DNA of 64,000 bases from Megalopta genalis (Eukaryota; Arthropoda; Insecta; Hymenoptera; Halictidae). This document shows positions 13,455-26,699 of the stretch, in pieces. The stretch spans positions 1 through 64,000 of the forward strand of contig NW_027477081.1 in NCBI RefSeq assembly GCF_051020955.1, given 5' to 3'. Made by a program: the position numbers and the translations under genes. Positions within the stretch are counted from its first letter, which is position 1. Each line of letters begins with the position of its first letter. The notes below the pieces were generated by a model. The model did no database searches, was not told the origin of the DNA, and saw only the letters and a program-made list of their open reading frames with translations.

Positions 13455-16400
13455 AGTATTTGACGCTAAACCATTTGTTTCGCACGGATTCGAAGATTAG
13501 CCTTCTACTTCACATTGATTTTAATCTAATTCATGTGTTTCGCATGGATTTGAAGCTAACTCGTTTGTTTCGCATGCAGATGAAGCTGAATCATGTATAT
13601 CACAAGTATTTGAAGCTAAACCATTTGTTTCGCATGGATTCGAAGATAAGCCTCCTACTTCGCATTGATTTTAATCTAAATCATGTGTTTCGCATGGATT
13701 TGAAGCTAACTCGATTGTTTTGCATGCTGTTGAAGCTAAATCATGTATATCAAAAGTCTATGAAGCTAATCCATTTGCTTCGCATGGATTCGAAGATAAG
13801 CCTTCTACTTCGCATTGATTTGAACCTAAATCATGTGTTTCGCGTGGATTTGAATCTAACTCGTTTGTTTCGCATGCTGTTGAAGCTAAATCATGTGTAT
13901 CACAAGTATTTGAAGTTAAACAATTTGTTTCGCATGGATTCGAAGATAATCCATATACTTCCCATTGATTTGAAGCTAAATCATGTGTTTCGCATGGATT
14001 TGAATCTAACTCGTTTGTTTCCTATAATGTTGAAACTATATCATGTATATCACAAGTATTTGAAGCTAAACCATTTGTTTAGCATGGATTCGAAGATAAG
14101 CCTCCTACTTCGCATTGATTTGAAGCTAAATCATCTGTTCGCATGGATTTGAAGCTAACTCGTTTGTTTCGATTGCTGTTGAAGCTAAATCATGTATATC
14201 ACAAGTATTTGCAGCTAAACCATTTGTTTCGCATGGATTCGAAGATAACCCTTCTAATTCGCATTGGTTTGAAGCTAAGTCATGTGTTCGCATGCATTTG
14301 AAGCTACCTCGTTTGTTTCGCATGCTGTTGAAGCTAAATCAAGTGTATCACAAGTATTTGAAGCTAAACCATTTGTTTCGCATGGATTCGAAGATAAGCC
14401 TCCTACTTCGCATTGATTTGAAGCTAAATCATCTGTTCGCATGCATTTGAAGCTACCTCGTTTGTTTCGCCTGCATTTGAAGCTATATCACTTATATTCA
14501 CAAGTATGTGAAGCAAAATCATTCGTTTAGCATGGATTTGAAGCTAAGCCATCAACTTCGCGTTGACTTGATGCTAAATCATGTTTTTCGTTTGGACTTG
14601 AAGCTAACTCGTTTGTTTCGCATGTTGTTGAAGCTAAATCATGTATTTCACAAGTATTTGAAGCTAAACCATTTGTTTCGCATTTATTCGAAGATAACCC
14701 ATGTACTTCGCATTGATTTGAAGCTAAATCATGTGTTTCGCATGGATTTGAATCGAACTCGTTTGTATCGCATGCTGTTGAAGCTAAATCAAGTGTAGCA
14801 GAAGTATTTGAAGCCAAACCATTTGCTTCACATGGATTCGAAGATCAGCCTTCTACTTCGCATTGATTTGAAGCTAAATCATGTGTTCGCATGGATTTGA
14901 AGCTACCTCGTTTGTTTCGCATGCAGTTGAAGCTAAATCATGTATATCGCAAGTATTTGACGCTAAACCATTTGTTTCGCACGGATTCGAAGATTAGCCT
15001 TCTACTTCACATTGATTTTAATCTAATTCATGTGTTTCGCATGGATTTGAAGCTAACTCGTTTGTTTCGCATGCAGATGAAGCTGAATCATGTATATCAC
15101 AAGTATTTGAAGCTAAACCATTTGTTTCGCATGGATTCGAAGATAAGCCTCCTACTTCGCATTGATTTTAATCTAAATCATGTGTTTCGCATGGATTTGA
15201 AGCTAACTCGATTGTTTTGCATGCTGTTGAAGCTAAATCATGTATATCAAAAGTCTATGAAGCTAATCCATTTGCTTCGCATGGATTCGAAGATAAGCCT
15301 TCTACTTCGCATTGATTTGAACCTAAATCATGTGTTTCGCGTGGATTTGAATCTAACTCGTTTGTTTCGCATGCTGTTGAAGCTAAATCATGTGTATCAC
15401 AAGTATTTGAAGTTAAACAATTTGTTTCGCATGGATTCGAAGATAATCCATATACTTCCCATTGATTTGAAGCTAAATCATGTGTTTCGCATGGATTTGA
15501 ATCTAACTCGTTTGTTTCCTATAATGTTGAAACTATATCATGTATATCACAAGTATTTGAAGCTAAACCATTTGTTTAGCATGGATTCGAAGATAAGCCT
15601 CCTACTTCGCATTGATTTGAAGCTAAATCATCTGTTCGCATGGATTTGAAGCTAACTCGTTTGTTTCGATTGCTGTTGAAGCTAAATCATGTATATCACA
15701 AGTATTTGCAGCTAAACCATTTGTTTCGCATGGATTCGAAGATAACCCTTCTAATTCGCATTGGTTTGAAGCTAAGTCATGTGTTCGCATGCATTTGAAG
15801 CTACCTCGTTTGTTTCGCATGCTGTTGAAGCTAAATCAAGTGTATCACAAGTATTTGAAGCTAAACCATTTGTTTCGCATGGATTCGAAGATAAGCCTCC
15901 TACTTCGCATTGATTTGAAGCTAAATCATCTGTTCGCATGCATTTGAAGCTACCTCGTTTGTTTCGCCTGCATTTGAAGCTATATCACTTATATTCACAA
16001 GTATGTGAAGCAAAATCATTCGTTTAGCATGGATTTGAAGCTAAGCCATCAACTTCGCGTTGACTTGATGCTAAATCATGTTTTTCGTTTGGACTTGAAG
16101 CTAACTCGTTTGTTTCGCATGTTGTTGAAGCTAAATCATGTATTTCACAAGTATTTGAAGCTAAACCATTTGTTTCGCATTTATTCGAAGATAACCCATG
16201 TACTTCGCATTGATTTGAAGCTAAATCATGTGTTTCGCATGGATTTGAATCGAACTCGTTTGTATCGCATGCTGTTGAAGCTAAATCAAGTGTAGCAGAA
16301 GTATTTGAAGCCAAACCATTTGCTTCACATGGATTCGAAGATCAGCCTTCTACTTCGCATTGATTTGAAGCTAAATCATGTGTTCGCATGGATTTGAAGC

Positions 16401-16665
16401 TACCTCGTTTGTTTCGCATGCAGTTGAAGCTAAATCATGTATATCGCAAGTATTTGACGCTAAACCATTTGTTTCGCACGGATTCGAAGATAAGCCTTCT
16501 ACTTCACATTGATTTTAATCTAATTCATGTGTTTCGCATGGATTTGAAGCTAACTCGTTTGTTTCGCATGCAGTTGAAGCTGAATCATGTATATCACAAG
16601 TATTTGAAGCTAAACCATTTGTTTCGCATGGATTCGAAGATAAGCCTCCTACTTCGCATTGATTT
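12951..16665. repeat. 1,497-bp tandem unit, 2.5 copies
   Basis: Copies lie at about 12,951-14,447, 14,448-15,944 and 15,945-16,665 (partial). The unit is 50 monomers minus 3 bp, so it keeps the reading register. Each begins with the family-2 B' monomer. Copies 1 and 2 look identical where I compared them, including private variants such as TCCTATAATG and GCAGATGAAGC. Copy 3 has GATAAG at about 16,490 where the others have GATTAG, and leaves the pattern near 16,665. Such high identity means recent duplication or gene-conversion-like homogenisation; an assembly effect cannot be excluded. Confidence 0.88.
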
Positions 16666-19134
16666 GAAGCTAAATCATGTGTTTGCACGGATTTGAAGCT
16701 AACTCGTTTGTTTCGCATGCTGTTGAATCTAAATCATGTATATCACAAGTATTTGAAGCTATATCATATGTTTCGCATGGATTCGAAGATAACCCTTCTA
16801 ATTCGCATTGATTTAAAGCTAAATCATGTGTTTCGCATGGATTTGAAGCTAACTCGTTTTTTTCGCAGGCAGTTGAAGCTAAATCATGTATATCACAAGT
16901 ATTTGCAGCTAAACCATTTGTTTCGCATGGATTCGAAGATAAGCCTCCTACTTCGCATTGATTTGAAGCTAAATCATGTGTTTGCACGGACTTGAAGCTA
17001 ACTCGTTTGTTTCGCATGTTGTTGAAGCTAAATCATGTATTTCACAAGTATTTGAAGCTAAACCATTTGTTTCGCATTTATTCGAAGATAACCCATGTAC
17101 TTCGCATTGATTTGAAGCTAAATCATGTGTTTCGCATGGATTTGAATCGAACTCGTTTGTATCGCATGCTGTTGAAGCTAAATCAAGTGTAGCAGAAGTA
17201 TTTGAAGCCAAACCATTTGCTTCACATGGATTCGAAGATCAGCCTTCTACTTCGCATTGATTTGAAGCTAAATCATGTGTTCGCATTGATTTGAAGCTAA
17301 ATCATGTGTTTGCACGGACTTGAAGCTAACTCGTTTGTTTCGCATGCAGTTGAAGCTAAATCATGTATATCGCAAGTATTTGACGCTAAACCATTTGTTT
17401 CGCACGGATTCGAAGATAAGCCTTCTACTTCACATTGATTTTAATCTAATTCATGTGTTTCGCATGGATTTGAAGCTAACTCGTTTGTTTCGCATGCAGT
17501 TGAAGCTGAATCATATATATCACAAGTATTTGAAGCTAAACCATTTATTTCGCATGGATTCGAAGATAAGCCTCCTACTTCGCATTGATTTGAAGCTAAA
17601 TCATGTGTTTGCACGGATTTGAAGCTAACTCGTTTGTTTCGCATGCAGTTGAAGCTAAATCATGTATATCACAAGTATTTGCAGCTAAACCATTTGTTTC
17701 GCATGGATTTGAAGATAAGCCTCCTACTTCGCATTGATTTGAAGCTAAATCATGTGTTTGCACGGACTTGAAGCTAACTCGTTTGTTTCGCATGTTGTTG
17801 AAGCTAAATCATGTATTTCACAAGTATTTGAAGCTAAACCATTTGTTTCGCATGGATTCGAAGATAAGCCTCCTACTTCGCATTGATTTGAAGCTAAATC
17901 ATCTGTTCGCATGGATTTGAAGCTAACTCGTTTGTTTCGATTGCTGTTGAAGCTAAATCATGTATATCGCAAGTATTTGACGCTAAACCATTTGTTTCGC
18001 ATTTATTCGAAGATAACCCATGTACTTCGCATTGATTTGAAACTAAATCATGTGTTTCGCATGGATTTGAATCGAACTCGTTTGTTTCGCATGCTGTTGA
18101 AGCTAAATCAAGTGTATCACATGTATTTGAAGCCAAACCATTTGCTTCGCATGGATTCGAAGATAAGCCTTCTACTTCGCATTTATTAGATGCTAAATCA
18201 TGTGTTACGCATGGGTTTGAAGCCAACTCGTTTGTTTCGCCTGCATTTGAAGCTATATCACTTATATTCACAAGTATGTGAAGCAAAATCATTCGTTTAG
18301 CATGGATTTGAAGCTAAGCCATCAACTCCGCGTTGACTTGAGGCTAAATCATGTTTTTCGTTTGGATTTGAAGCTAACTCGTTTGTTTCGCCTGCATTTG
18401 AAGCCATATCACTTATATTTTCAAGTATGTGAAGCTAAATCATTCGTTACGCATGGATTTGAAGCTAAGCCATGAACTTCGCGTTGACTTGATGCTAAAT
18501 CATGTTTTTCGTTTGGACTTGAAGCTAACTCGTTTGTTTCGCATGCTGGTGAAGCTAAATCATGCATATCACAAGTATTTGAAGCTAAACCTTTTGTTTC
18601 GCATGGATTCGAAGATAAGCCTCCTACTTCGCATTGATTCGAAGCCAAATCATGTGTTTGCACGGATTTGAAGCTAACTCGTTTGTTTCGCATGCTGTTG
18701 AAGCTGAATCATCTATATCACAAGTATTTGAAGCTATATCATATGTTTCGCATGGATTCGAAGATAACCCTCCTAATTCGCATTGATTTAAAGCTAAGTC
18801 ATGTGTTTGCACGGATTTGAAGCTAACTCGTTTGTTTCGCATGCTGTTGCAGCTGAATCATGTATATCACGAGTATTTGAAGCTATATCATATGTTTCGC
18901 ATGGATTCGAAGATAAGCCTTCCACTTCGCATCGATTTGAAGCTAAATCATGTGTTCCGCATGGATTTGAAGTTAACTCGTTTATTTCGCATGCAGTTGA
19001 AGCTAAATCATGTATATCACAAGTAGTTGCAGCTAAACCATTTGTTTCGCATTGATTTGAAGTTAAATCATGTGTTTCGCATGGATTTGAATCTAACTCG
19101 TTTATTTCGCATGCTGTTGAAGCTAAATCATGTA
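16666..19134. repeat. HOR block with TTTGCACGG frameshift monomers
   Basis: This block joins pieces of the 1,497-bp unit (about 16,988-17,260 resembles 16,091-16,365, offset 897) to 150-bp units whose A monomer reads TGTGTTTGCACGG, a 1-bp deletion relative to TGTGTTTCGCATGG. An A/E hybrid monomer lies at 17,264-17,292. Two family-2 C' monomers 151 bp apart (18,258 and 18,409) repeat the arrangement at 10,146 and 10,297. A D/E hybrid monomer near 19,026-19,055 marks a one-monomer deletion. I see nothing gene-like. Confidence 0.75.
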
Positions 19135-21730
19135 TATCACAAGTATTTGAATCTAAACCATTTGTTTCGCATGGATTCGAAGATAAGCCTCCTACTTCGC
19201 ATTGATTTGAAGCTAAATCATGTGTTCGCATGGATTTGAAGCTACCTCGTTTGTTTCGCATGCTGTTAAAGCTAAGTCATGTATATCACAAGTATTTGCG
19301 GCTAAACCACTTGTTTCGCATGGATTCGAAGATAAGCCTCCTACTTCGCATTGATTTGAAGCTAAATCATGTGTTCGCATGGATTTGAAGCTACCTCGTA
19401 TGTTTCGCAGGCAGTTGAAGCTGAATCGTGTATATCAAAAGTATTTGAAGCTAAACTATTCGTTTCGCATGGATTCGAAGATAAGCCTTCCACTTCGCAT
19501 TGATTTGAAGCTAAATCATGTGTTCCGCATGGATTTGAAGCTGACTCGTTTGTTTCGCATGCAGTTGAAGCTGAATCATGTATATCACAAGTATTTGCGG
19601 CTAAACCATTTGTTTCGCATGGATTCGAAGATAACCCTTCTAATTCGCATTGATTTGATGCTAAATCATGTGTTTCGCATGGATTTGAAGCTAACTCGTT
19701 TGTTTCGCATGCTGTTGAAGCTAAGTCAGGTATATCACAAGTATTTGAAGCCTAACCATTTGTTTCGCATGGATTCGAAGATAAGCCTCCTACCTCGCAT
19801 TGATTTGAAGCTAAATCATGTGTTCGCATGGACTTGAAGCTACCTCGTTTGTTTCGCATTCTGTTGAAGCTAAATCAAGTGTATCACAAGTATTTGAAGC
19901 CAAACCGTTTGCTTCGCATGGATTCGAAGATCAGCCTTCTACTTCGCATTTATTAGATGGTAAATCATGCGTTTCGCATGGATTTGAAGCTAACTCGTTT
20001 GTTTCGCATACTGTTGAAGCTAAATCATGCATATCACAAGTATTTGAAGCTAAACTATTCGTTTCGCATGGATTCGAAGATAAGCCTTCCACTTCGCATT
20101 GATTTGAAGCTAAATCATGTGTTTCGCATGGATTTGAAGCTAACTCGTTTGTTTCGCATACTGTTGAAGCTAAATCATGCATATCACAAGTATTTGAAGC
20201 TAAACCATTTGTTTCGCATGGATTCGAAGATAAGCCTCCTACTTCGCATTGATTTGAAGCTAAATCATGTGTTCGCATGGATTTGAAGCTACCTCGTTTG
20301 TTTCGCATGCTGTTAAAGCTAAGTCATGTATATCACAAGTATTTGCGGCTAAACCACTTGTTTCGCATGGATTCGAAGATAAGCCTCCTACTTCGCATTG
20401 ATTTGAAGCTAAATCATGTGTTCGCATGGATTTGAAGCTACCTCGTTTGTTTCGCAGGCAGTTGAAGCTGAATCATGTATATCAAAAGTATTTGAAGCTA
20501 AACTATTCGTTTCGCATGGATTCGAAGATAAGCCTTCCACTTCGCATTGATTTGAAGCTAAATCATGTGTTTCGCATGGATTCGAAGATAAGCCTCCTAC
20601 TTCGCATTGATTTGAAGCTAAATCATGTGTTCGCATGGATTTGAAGCTACCTCGTTTGTTTCGCATTCTGTTGAAGCTAAATCAAGTGTATCACAAGTAT
20701 TTGAAGCCAAACCATTTGCTTCGCATGGATTCGAAGATCAGCCTTCTACTTCGCATTTATTAGATGGTAAATCATGCGTTTCGCATGGATTTGAAGCTAA
20801 CTCGTTTGTTTCGCATACTGTTGAAGCTAAATCATGCATATCACAAGTATTTGAAGCTAAACCATTTGTTTCGCATGGATTCGAAGATAAGCCTCCTACT
20901 TCGCATTGATTTGAAGCTAAATCATGTGTTCGCATGGATTTGAAGCTACCTCGTTTGTTTCGCATTCTGTTGAAGCTAAATCAAGTGTATCACAAGTATT
21001 TGAAGCCAAACCATTTGCTTCGCATGGATTCGAAGATCAGCCTTCTACTTCGCATTTATTAGATGGTAAATCATGCGTTTCGCATGGATTTGAAGCTAAC
21101 TCGTTTGTTTCGCATACTGTTGAAGCTAAATCATGCATATCACAAGTATTTGAAGCTAAACCATTTGTTTCGCATGGATTCGAAGATAAGCCTCCTACTT
21201 CGCATTGATTTGAAGCTAAATCATGTGTTCGCATGGATTTGAAGCTACCTCGTTTGTTTCGCAGGCAGATGAAGCTGAATCATGTATATCAAAAGTATTT
21301 GAAGCTAAACTATTCGTTTCGCATGGATTCGAAGATAAGCCTTCCACTTCGCATTGATTTGAAGCTAAATCATGTGTTCCGCATGGATTTGAAGCTGACT
21401 CGTTTGTTTCGCATGCAGTTGAAGCTGAATCATGTATATCACAAGTATTTGCGGCTAAACCATTTGTTTCGCATGGATTCGAAGATAACCCTTCTAATTC
21501 GCATTGACTTGATGCTAAATCATGTGTTTCGCATGGATTTGAAGCTAACTCGTTTGTTTCGCATGCTGTTGAAGCTAAGTCAGGTATATCACAAGTATTT
21601 GAAGCTAAACCATTTGTTTCGCATGGATTCGAAGATAAGCCTCCTACCTCGCATTGATTTGAAGCTAAATCATGTGTTCGCATGGACTTGAAGCTACCTC
21701 GTTTGTTTCGCATTCTGTTGAAGCTAAATC
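19135..21730. repeat. Dispersed duplication, copy 1 (partner 30,365-32,662)
   Basis: The match to the partner starts at an offset of 11,230 bp and continues after about 21,216 at 10,931 bp. The change of 299 bp is exactly one dimeric unit: 20,625-20,923 and 20,924-21,222 are tandem copies here, but the partner has only one. Private markers shared by both copies include TCGTATGTTTCGCAGGCAG (19,396; 30,626) and GAAGCCTAACC (19,747; 30,977). Scattered substitutions separate them, for example near 19,907 and 30,893. The left boundary is set by ATCTAAACC at 19,151 and 30,381. Confidence 0.85.
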
Positions 21731-24700
21731 ATGTATATCACAAGTATTTGAAGCTATATCATATGTTTCGCATGGAGTCGAAGATAAGCCTTCCACTTCG
21801 CATCGATTTGAAGCTAAATCATGTGTTTCGCATGGATTTGAAGTTAACTCGTTTATTTCGCATGCAGTTGAAGCTAAATCATGTATATCACAAGTAGTTG
21901 CAGCTAAACCATTTGTTTCGCATTGATTTGAAGTTAAATCATGTGTTTCGCATGGATTTGAATCTAACTCGTTTATTTCGCATGCTGTTGAAGCTAAATC
22001 ATGTATATCACAAGTATATGAAGCTAATCCATTTGCTTCGCATGGATTCGAAGATAATCCATATACTTCCCATTGATTTGAAGCTAAATCATGTGTTTCG
22101 CATGGATTTGAATCTAACTCGTTTGTTTCCTATAATGTTGAAACTAAATCATGTATATCACAAGTATTTGAAGCTAAACTATTCTTTTCGCATGGATTCG
22201 AAGATAAGCCTTCCACTTCTCATTGATTTGAAGCTAAATCATGTGTTTCGCATGGATTTGAAGCTGACTCGTTTGTTTCGCATGCAGTTGAAGCTGAATC
22301 ATGTATATCACAAGTATTTGCGGCTAAACCATTTGTTTCGCATGGATTCGAAGGTAACCCTTCTACTTCGCATTGATTTGAAGCTAAATCATGTGTTTCG
22401 CATGGATTTGAATCTAACTCGTTTGTTTCGCATGCTGTTGAAACTAAATCATGTATATCACAAGTATTTGAAGCTAAACCATTTGCTTCGCATGGATTTG
22501 AAGCTAACTCGTTTGTTTCGCATGCTGTTGAAGCTAAGTCATGTATATCACAAGTATTTGAAGCTAAACCATTTGTTTCGCATGGATTGGAAGATAAGCC
22601 TCCTACCTCGCATTGATTTGAAGCTAAATCATGTGTTCGCATGGACTTGAAGCTACCTCGTTTGTTTCGCATTCTGTTGAAGCTAAATCAAGTGTATCAC
22701 AAGTATTTGAAGCCAAACCATTTGCTTCGCATGGATTCGAAGCTCAGCCTTCTACTTCGCATTTATTAGATGGTAAATCATGCGTTTCGCATGGATTTGA
22801 AGCTAAGTCGTTTGTTTCGCATTCTGTTGAAGCTAAATCATGCATATCAGAAGTATTTGAAGCTAAACCATTTGTTTCGCATGGATTCGAAGATAAGCCT
22901 CCTACTTCGCATTGATTTGAAGCTAAATCATGTGTTCGCATGGACTTGAAGCTACCTCGTTTGTTTCGCATTCTGTTGAAGCTAAATCAAGTGTATCACA
23001 AGTATTTGAAGCTAAACCATTTGCTTCGCATGGATTCGAAGGTCAGCCTTCTACTTCGCATTGATTAGCTGCTAAATCATGTGTTTCGCATGGGTTTGAA
23101 GCTAACTCGTTTGTTTCGCCTGCACTTGAAGCCATATGACTTATATTTTCAAGTTTGTGAAGCTAAATCGTTCGTTTTGCATGGATTTGAAGCTAAGCCA
23201 TCAACTTCGCGTTGACGTGATGCTAATTCATGTGTTTCGCATGGATTTGAAGCTAACTCGTTTGTTTAGCATGCAGTTGAAGCTGAATCATGTATATCAA
23301 AAGTATTTGAAGCTAAACTATTCGTTTCGCATGGATTCGAAGATAAGCCTTCCACTTCGCATTGATTTGAAGCTAAATCATGTGTTTCGCATGGATTTGA
23401 AGCTAACTCGTCTGTTTCGCATGCTGTTGAAGCTAAATCATGTATATCACAAGTATTTGAAGCTATATCATATGTTTCGCATGGAATAGAAGATAACCCT
23501 TCTAATTCTTATTGATTTGAAGCTAAATCATGTGTTTCGCATGGATTCGAAGATAAGCCTCCTACTTCGCATTGATTTGAAGCTAAATCATGTGTTCGCA
23601 TGGATTTGAAGCTACCTCGTTTGTTTCGCATTCTGTTGAAGCTAAATCAAGTGTATCACAAGTATTTGAAGCCAAACCATTTGCTTCGCATGGATTCGAA
23701 GATCAGCCTTCTACTTCGCATTTATTAGATGGTAAATCATGCGTTTCGCATGGATTTGAAGCTAACTCGTTTGTTTCGCATACTGTTGAAGCTAAATCAT
23801 GCATATCACAAGTATTTGAAGCTAAACCATTTGTTTCGCATGGATTCGAAGATAAGCCTCCTACTTCGCATTGATTTGAAGCTAAATCATGTGTTCGCAT
23901 GGATTTGAAGCTACCTCGTTTGTTTCGCATTCTGTTGAAGCTAAATCAAGTGTATCACAAGTATTTGAAGCCAAACCATTTGCTTCGCATGGATTCGAAG
24001 ATCAGCCTTCTACTTCGCATTTATTAGATGGTAAATCATGCGTTTCGCATGGATTTGAAGCTAACTCGTTTGTTTCGCATACTGTTGAAGCTAAATCATG
24101 CATATCACAAGTATTTGAAGCTAAACCATTTGTTTCGCATGGATTCGAAGATAAGCCTCCTACTTCGCATTGATTTGAAGCTAAATCATGTGTTCGCATG
24201 GATTTGAAGCTACCTCGTTTGTTTCGCAGGCAGATGAAGCTGAATCATGTATATCAAAAGTATTTGAAGCTAAACTATTCGTTTCGCATGGATTCGAAGA
24301 TAAGCCTTCCACTTCGCATTGATTTGAAGCTAAATCATGTGTTCCGCATGGATTTGAAGCTGACTCGTTTGTTTCGCATGCAGTTGAAGCTGAATCATGT
24401 ATATCACAAGTATTTGCGGCTAAACCATTTGTTTCGCATGGATTCGAAGATAACCCTTCTAATTCGCATTGACTTGATGCTAAATCATGTGTTTCGCATG
24501 GATTTGAAGCTAACTCGTTTGTTTCGCATGCTGTTGAAGCTAAGTCAGGTATATCACAAGTATTTGAAGCTAAACCATTTGTTTCGCATGGATTCGAAGA
24601 TAAGCCTCCTACCTCGCATTGATTTGAAGCTAAATCATGTGTTCGCATGGACTTGAAGCTACCTCGTTTGTTTCGCATTCTGTTGAAGCTAAATCATGTA

Positions 24701-26482
24701 TATCACAAGTATTTGAAGCTATATCATATGTTTCGCATGGAGTCGAAGATAAGCCTTCCACTTCGCATCGATTTGAAGCTAAATCATGTGTTTCGCATGG
24801 ATTTGAAGTTAACTCGTTTATTTCGCATGCAGTTGAAGCTAAATCATGTATATCACAAGTAGTTGCAGCTAAACCATTTGTTTCGCATTGATTTGAAGTT
24901 AAATCATGTGTTTCGCATGGATTTGAATCTAACTCGTTTATTTCGCATGCTGTTGAAGCTAAATCATGTATATCACAAGTATATGAAGCTAATCCATTTG
25001 CTTCGCATGGATTCGAAGATAATCCATATACTTCCCATTGATTTGAAGCTAAATCATGTGTTTCGCATGGATTTGAATCTAACTCGTTTGTTTCCTATAA
25101 TGTTGAAACTAAATCATGTATATCACAAGTATTTGAAGCTAAACTATTCGTTTCGCATGGATTCGAAGATAAGCCTTCCACTTCTCATTGATTTGAAGCT
25201 AAATCATGTGTTTCGCATGGATTTGAAGCTGACTCGTTTGTTTCGCATGCAGTTGAAGCTGAATCATGTATATCACAAGTATTTGCGGCTAAACCATTTG
25301 TTTCGCATGGATTCGAAGGTAACCCTTCTACTTCGCATTGATTTGAAGCTAAATCATGTGTTTCGCATGGATTTGAATCTAACTCGTTTGTTTCGCATGC
25401 TGTTGAAACTAAATCATGTATATCACAAGTATTTGAAGCTAAACCATTTGCTTCGCATGGATTTGAAGCTAACTCGTTTGTTTCGCATGCTGTTGAAGCT
25501 AAGTCATGTATATCACAAGTATTTGAAGCTAAACCATTTGTTTCGCATGGATTGGAAGATAAGCCTCCTACCTCGCATTGATTTGAAGCTAAATCATGTG
25601 TTCGCATGGACTTGAAGCTACCTCGTTTGTTTCGCATTCTGTTGAAGCTAAATCAAGTGTATCACAAGTATTTGAAGCCAAACCATTTGCTTCGCATGGA
25701 TTCGAAGCTCAGCCTTCTACTTCGCATTTATTAGATGGTAAATCATGCGTTTCGCATGGATTTGAAGCTAAGTCGTTTGTTTCGCATTCTGTTGAAGCTA
25801 AATCATGCATATCAGAAGTATTTGAAGCTAAACCATTTGTTTCGCATGGATTCGAAGATAAGCCTCCTACTTCGCATTGATTTGAAGCTAAATCATGTGT
25901 TCGCATGGACTTGAAGCTACCTCGTTTGTTTCGCATTCTGTTGAAGCTAAATCAAGTGTATCACAAGTATTTGAAGCTAAACCATTTGCTTCGCATGGAT
26001 TCGAAGGTCAGCCTTCTACTTCGCATTGATTAGCTGCTAAATCATGTGTTTCGCATGGGTTTGAAGCTAACTCGTTTGTTTCGCCTGCACTTGAAGCCAT
26101 ATGACTTATATTTTCAAGTTTGTGAAGCTAAATCGTTCGTTTTGCATGGATTTGAAGCTAAGCCATCAACTTCGCGTTGACGTGATGCTAATTCATGTGT
26201 TTCGCATGGATTTGAAGCTAACTCGTTTGTTTAGCATGCAGTTGAAGCTGAATCATGTATATCAAAAGTATTTGAAGCTAAACTATTCGTTTCGCATGGA
26301 TTCGAAGATAAGCCTTCCACTTCGCATTGATTTGAAGCTAAATCATGTGTATCGCATGGATTTGAAGCTAACTCGTCTGTTTCGCATGCTGTTGAAGCTA
26401 AATCATGTATATCACAAGTATTTGAAGCTATATCATATGTTTCGCATGGAATAGAAGATAACCCTTCTAATTCTTATTGATT
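20553..26482. repeat. 2,965-bp tandem duplication
   Basis: Copies are about 20,553-23,517 and 23,518-26,482. The unit is 99 monomers minus 5 bp. Two substitutions were noticed: CTATTCTTTTCGC near 22,186 versus CTATTCGTTTCGC near 25,151, and GTGTTTCGC near 23,387 versus GTGTATCGC near 26,352. Internally each copy carries two tandem 299-bp dimers (20,625/20,924 and 23,590/23,889), a TGACTTATATT variant of the C' landmark (23,136 and 26,101), and a monomer where D joins straight to B (CATTTGCTTCGCATGGATTT at 22,480 and 25,445). Confidence 0.9.
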
Positions 26483-26699
26483 TGAAGCTAAATCATGTGT
26501 TTCGCATGGATTTGAAGCTAACTCGTTTTTTTCGCATGCAGTTGAAGCTAAATCATGTATATCACAAGTATTTGCAGCTAAACCATTTGTTTCGCATGGA
26601 TTCGAAGATAAGCCTCCTACTTCGCATTGATTTGAAGCTAAATCATGTGTTTGCACGGATTTGAAGCTAACTCGTTTGTTTCGCATGCTGTTGAAGCTG

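Noticed and set aside
19747..19760. Stretches such as AAGCCTAACC or TTTTTTTCGC as sequencing errors
   Set aside because: They recur in duplicated partners (for example 30,977), so they are inherited variants, not random errors.
20625..20909. Plus-strand frame of FEAKSCVSHG-type decapeptides (about 94 codons)
   Set aside because: It has an in-frame TGA in every canonical E monomer (CAT TGA TTT), so it can never exceed a few HOR units.
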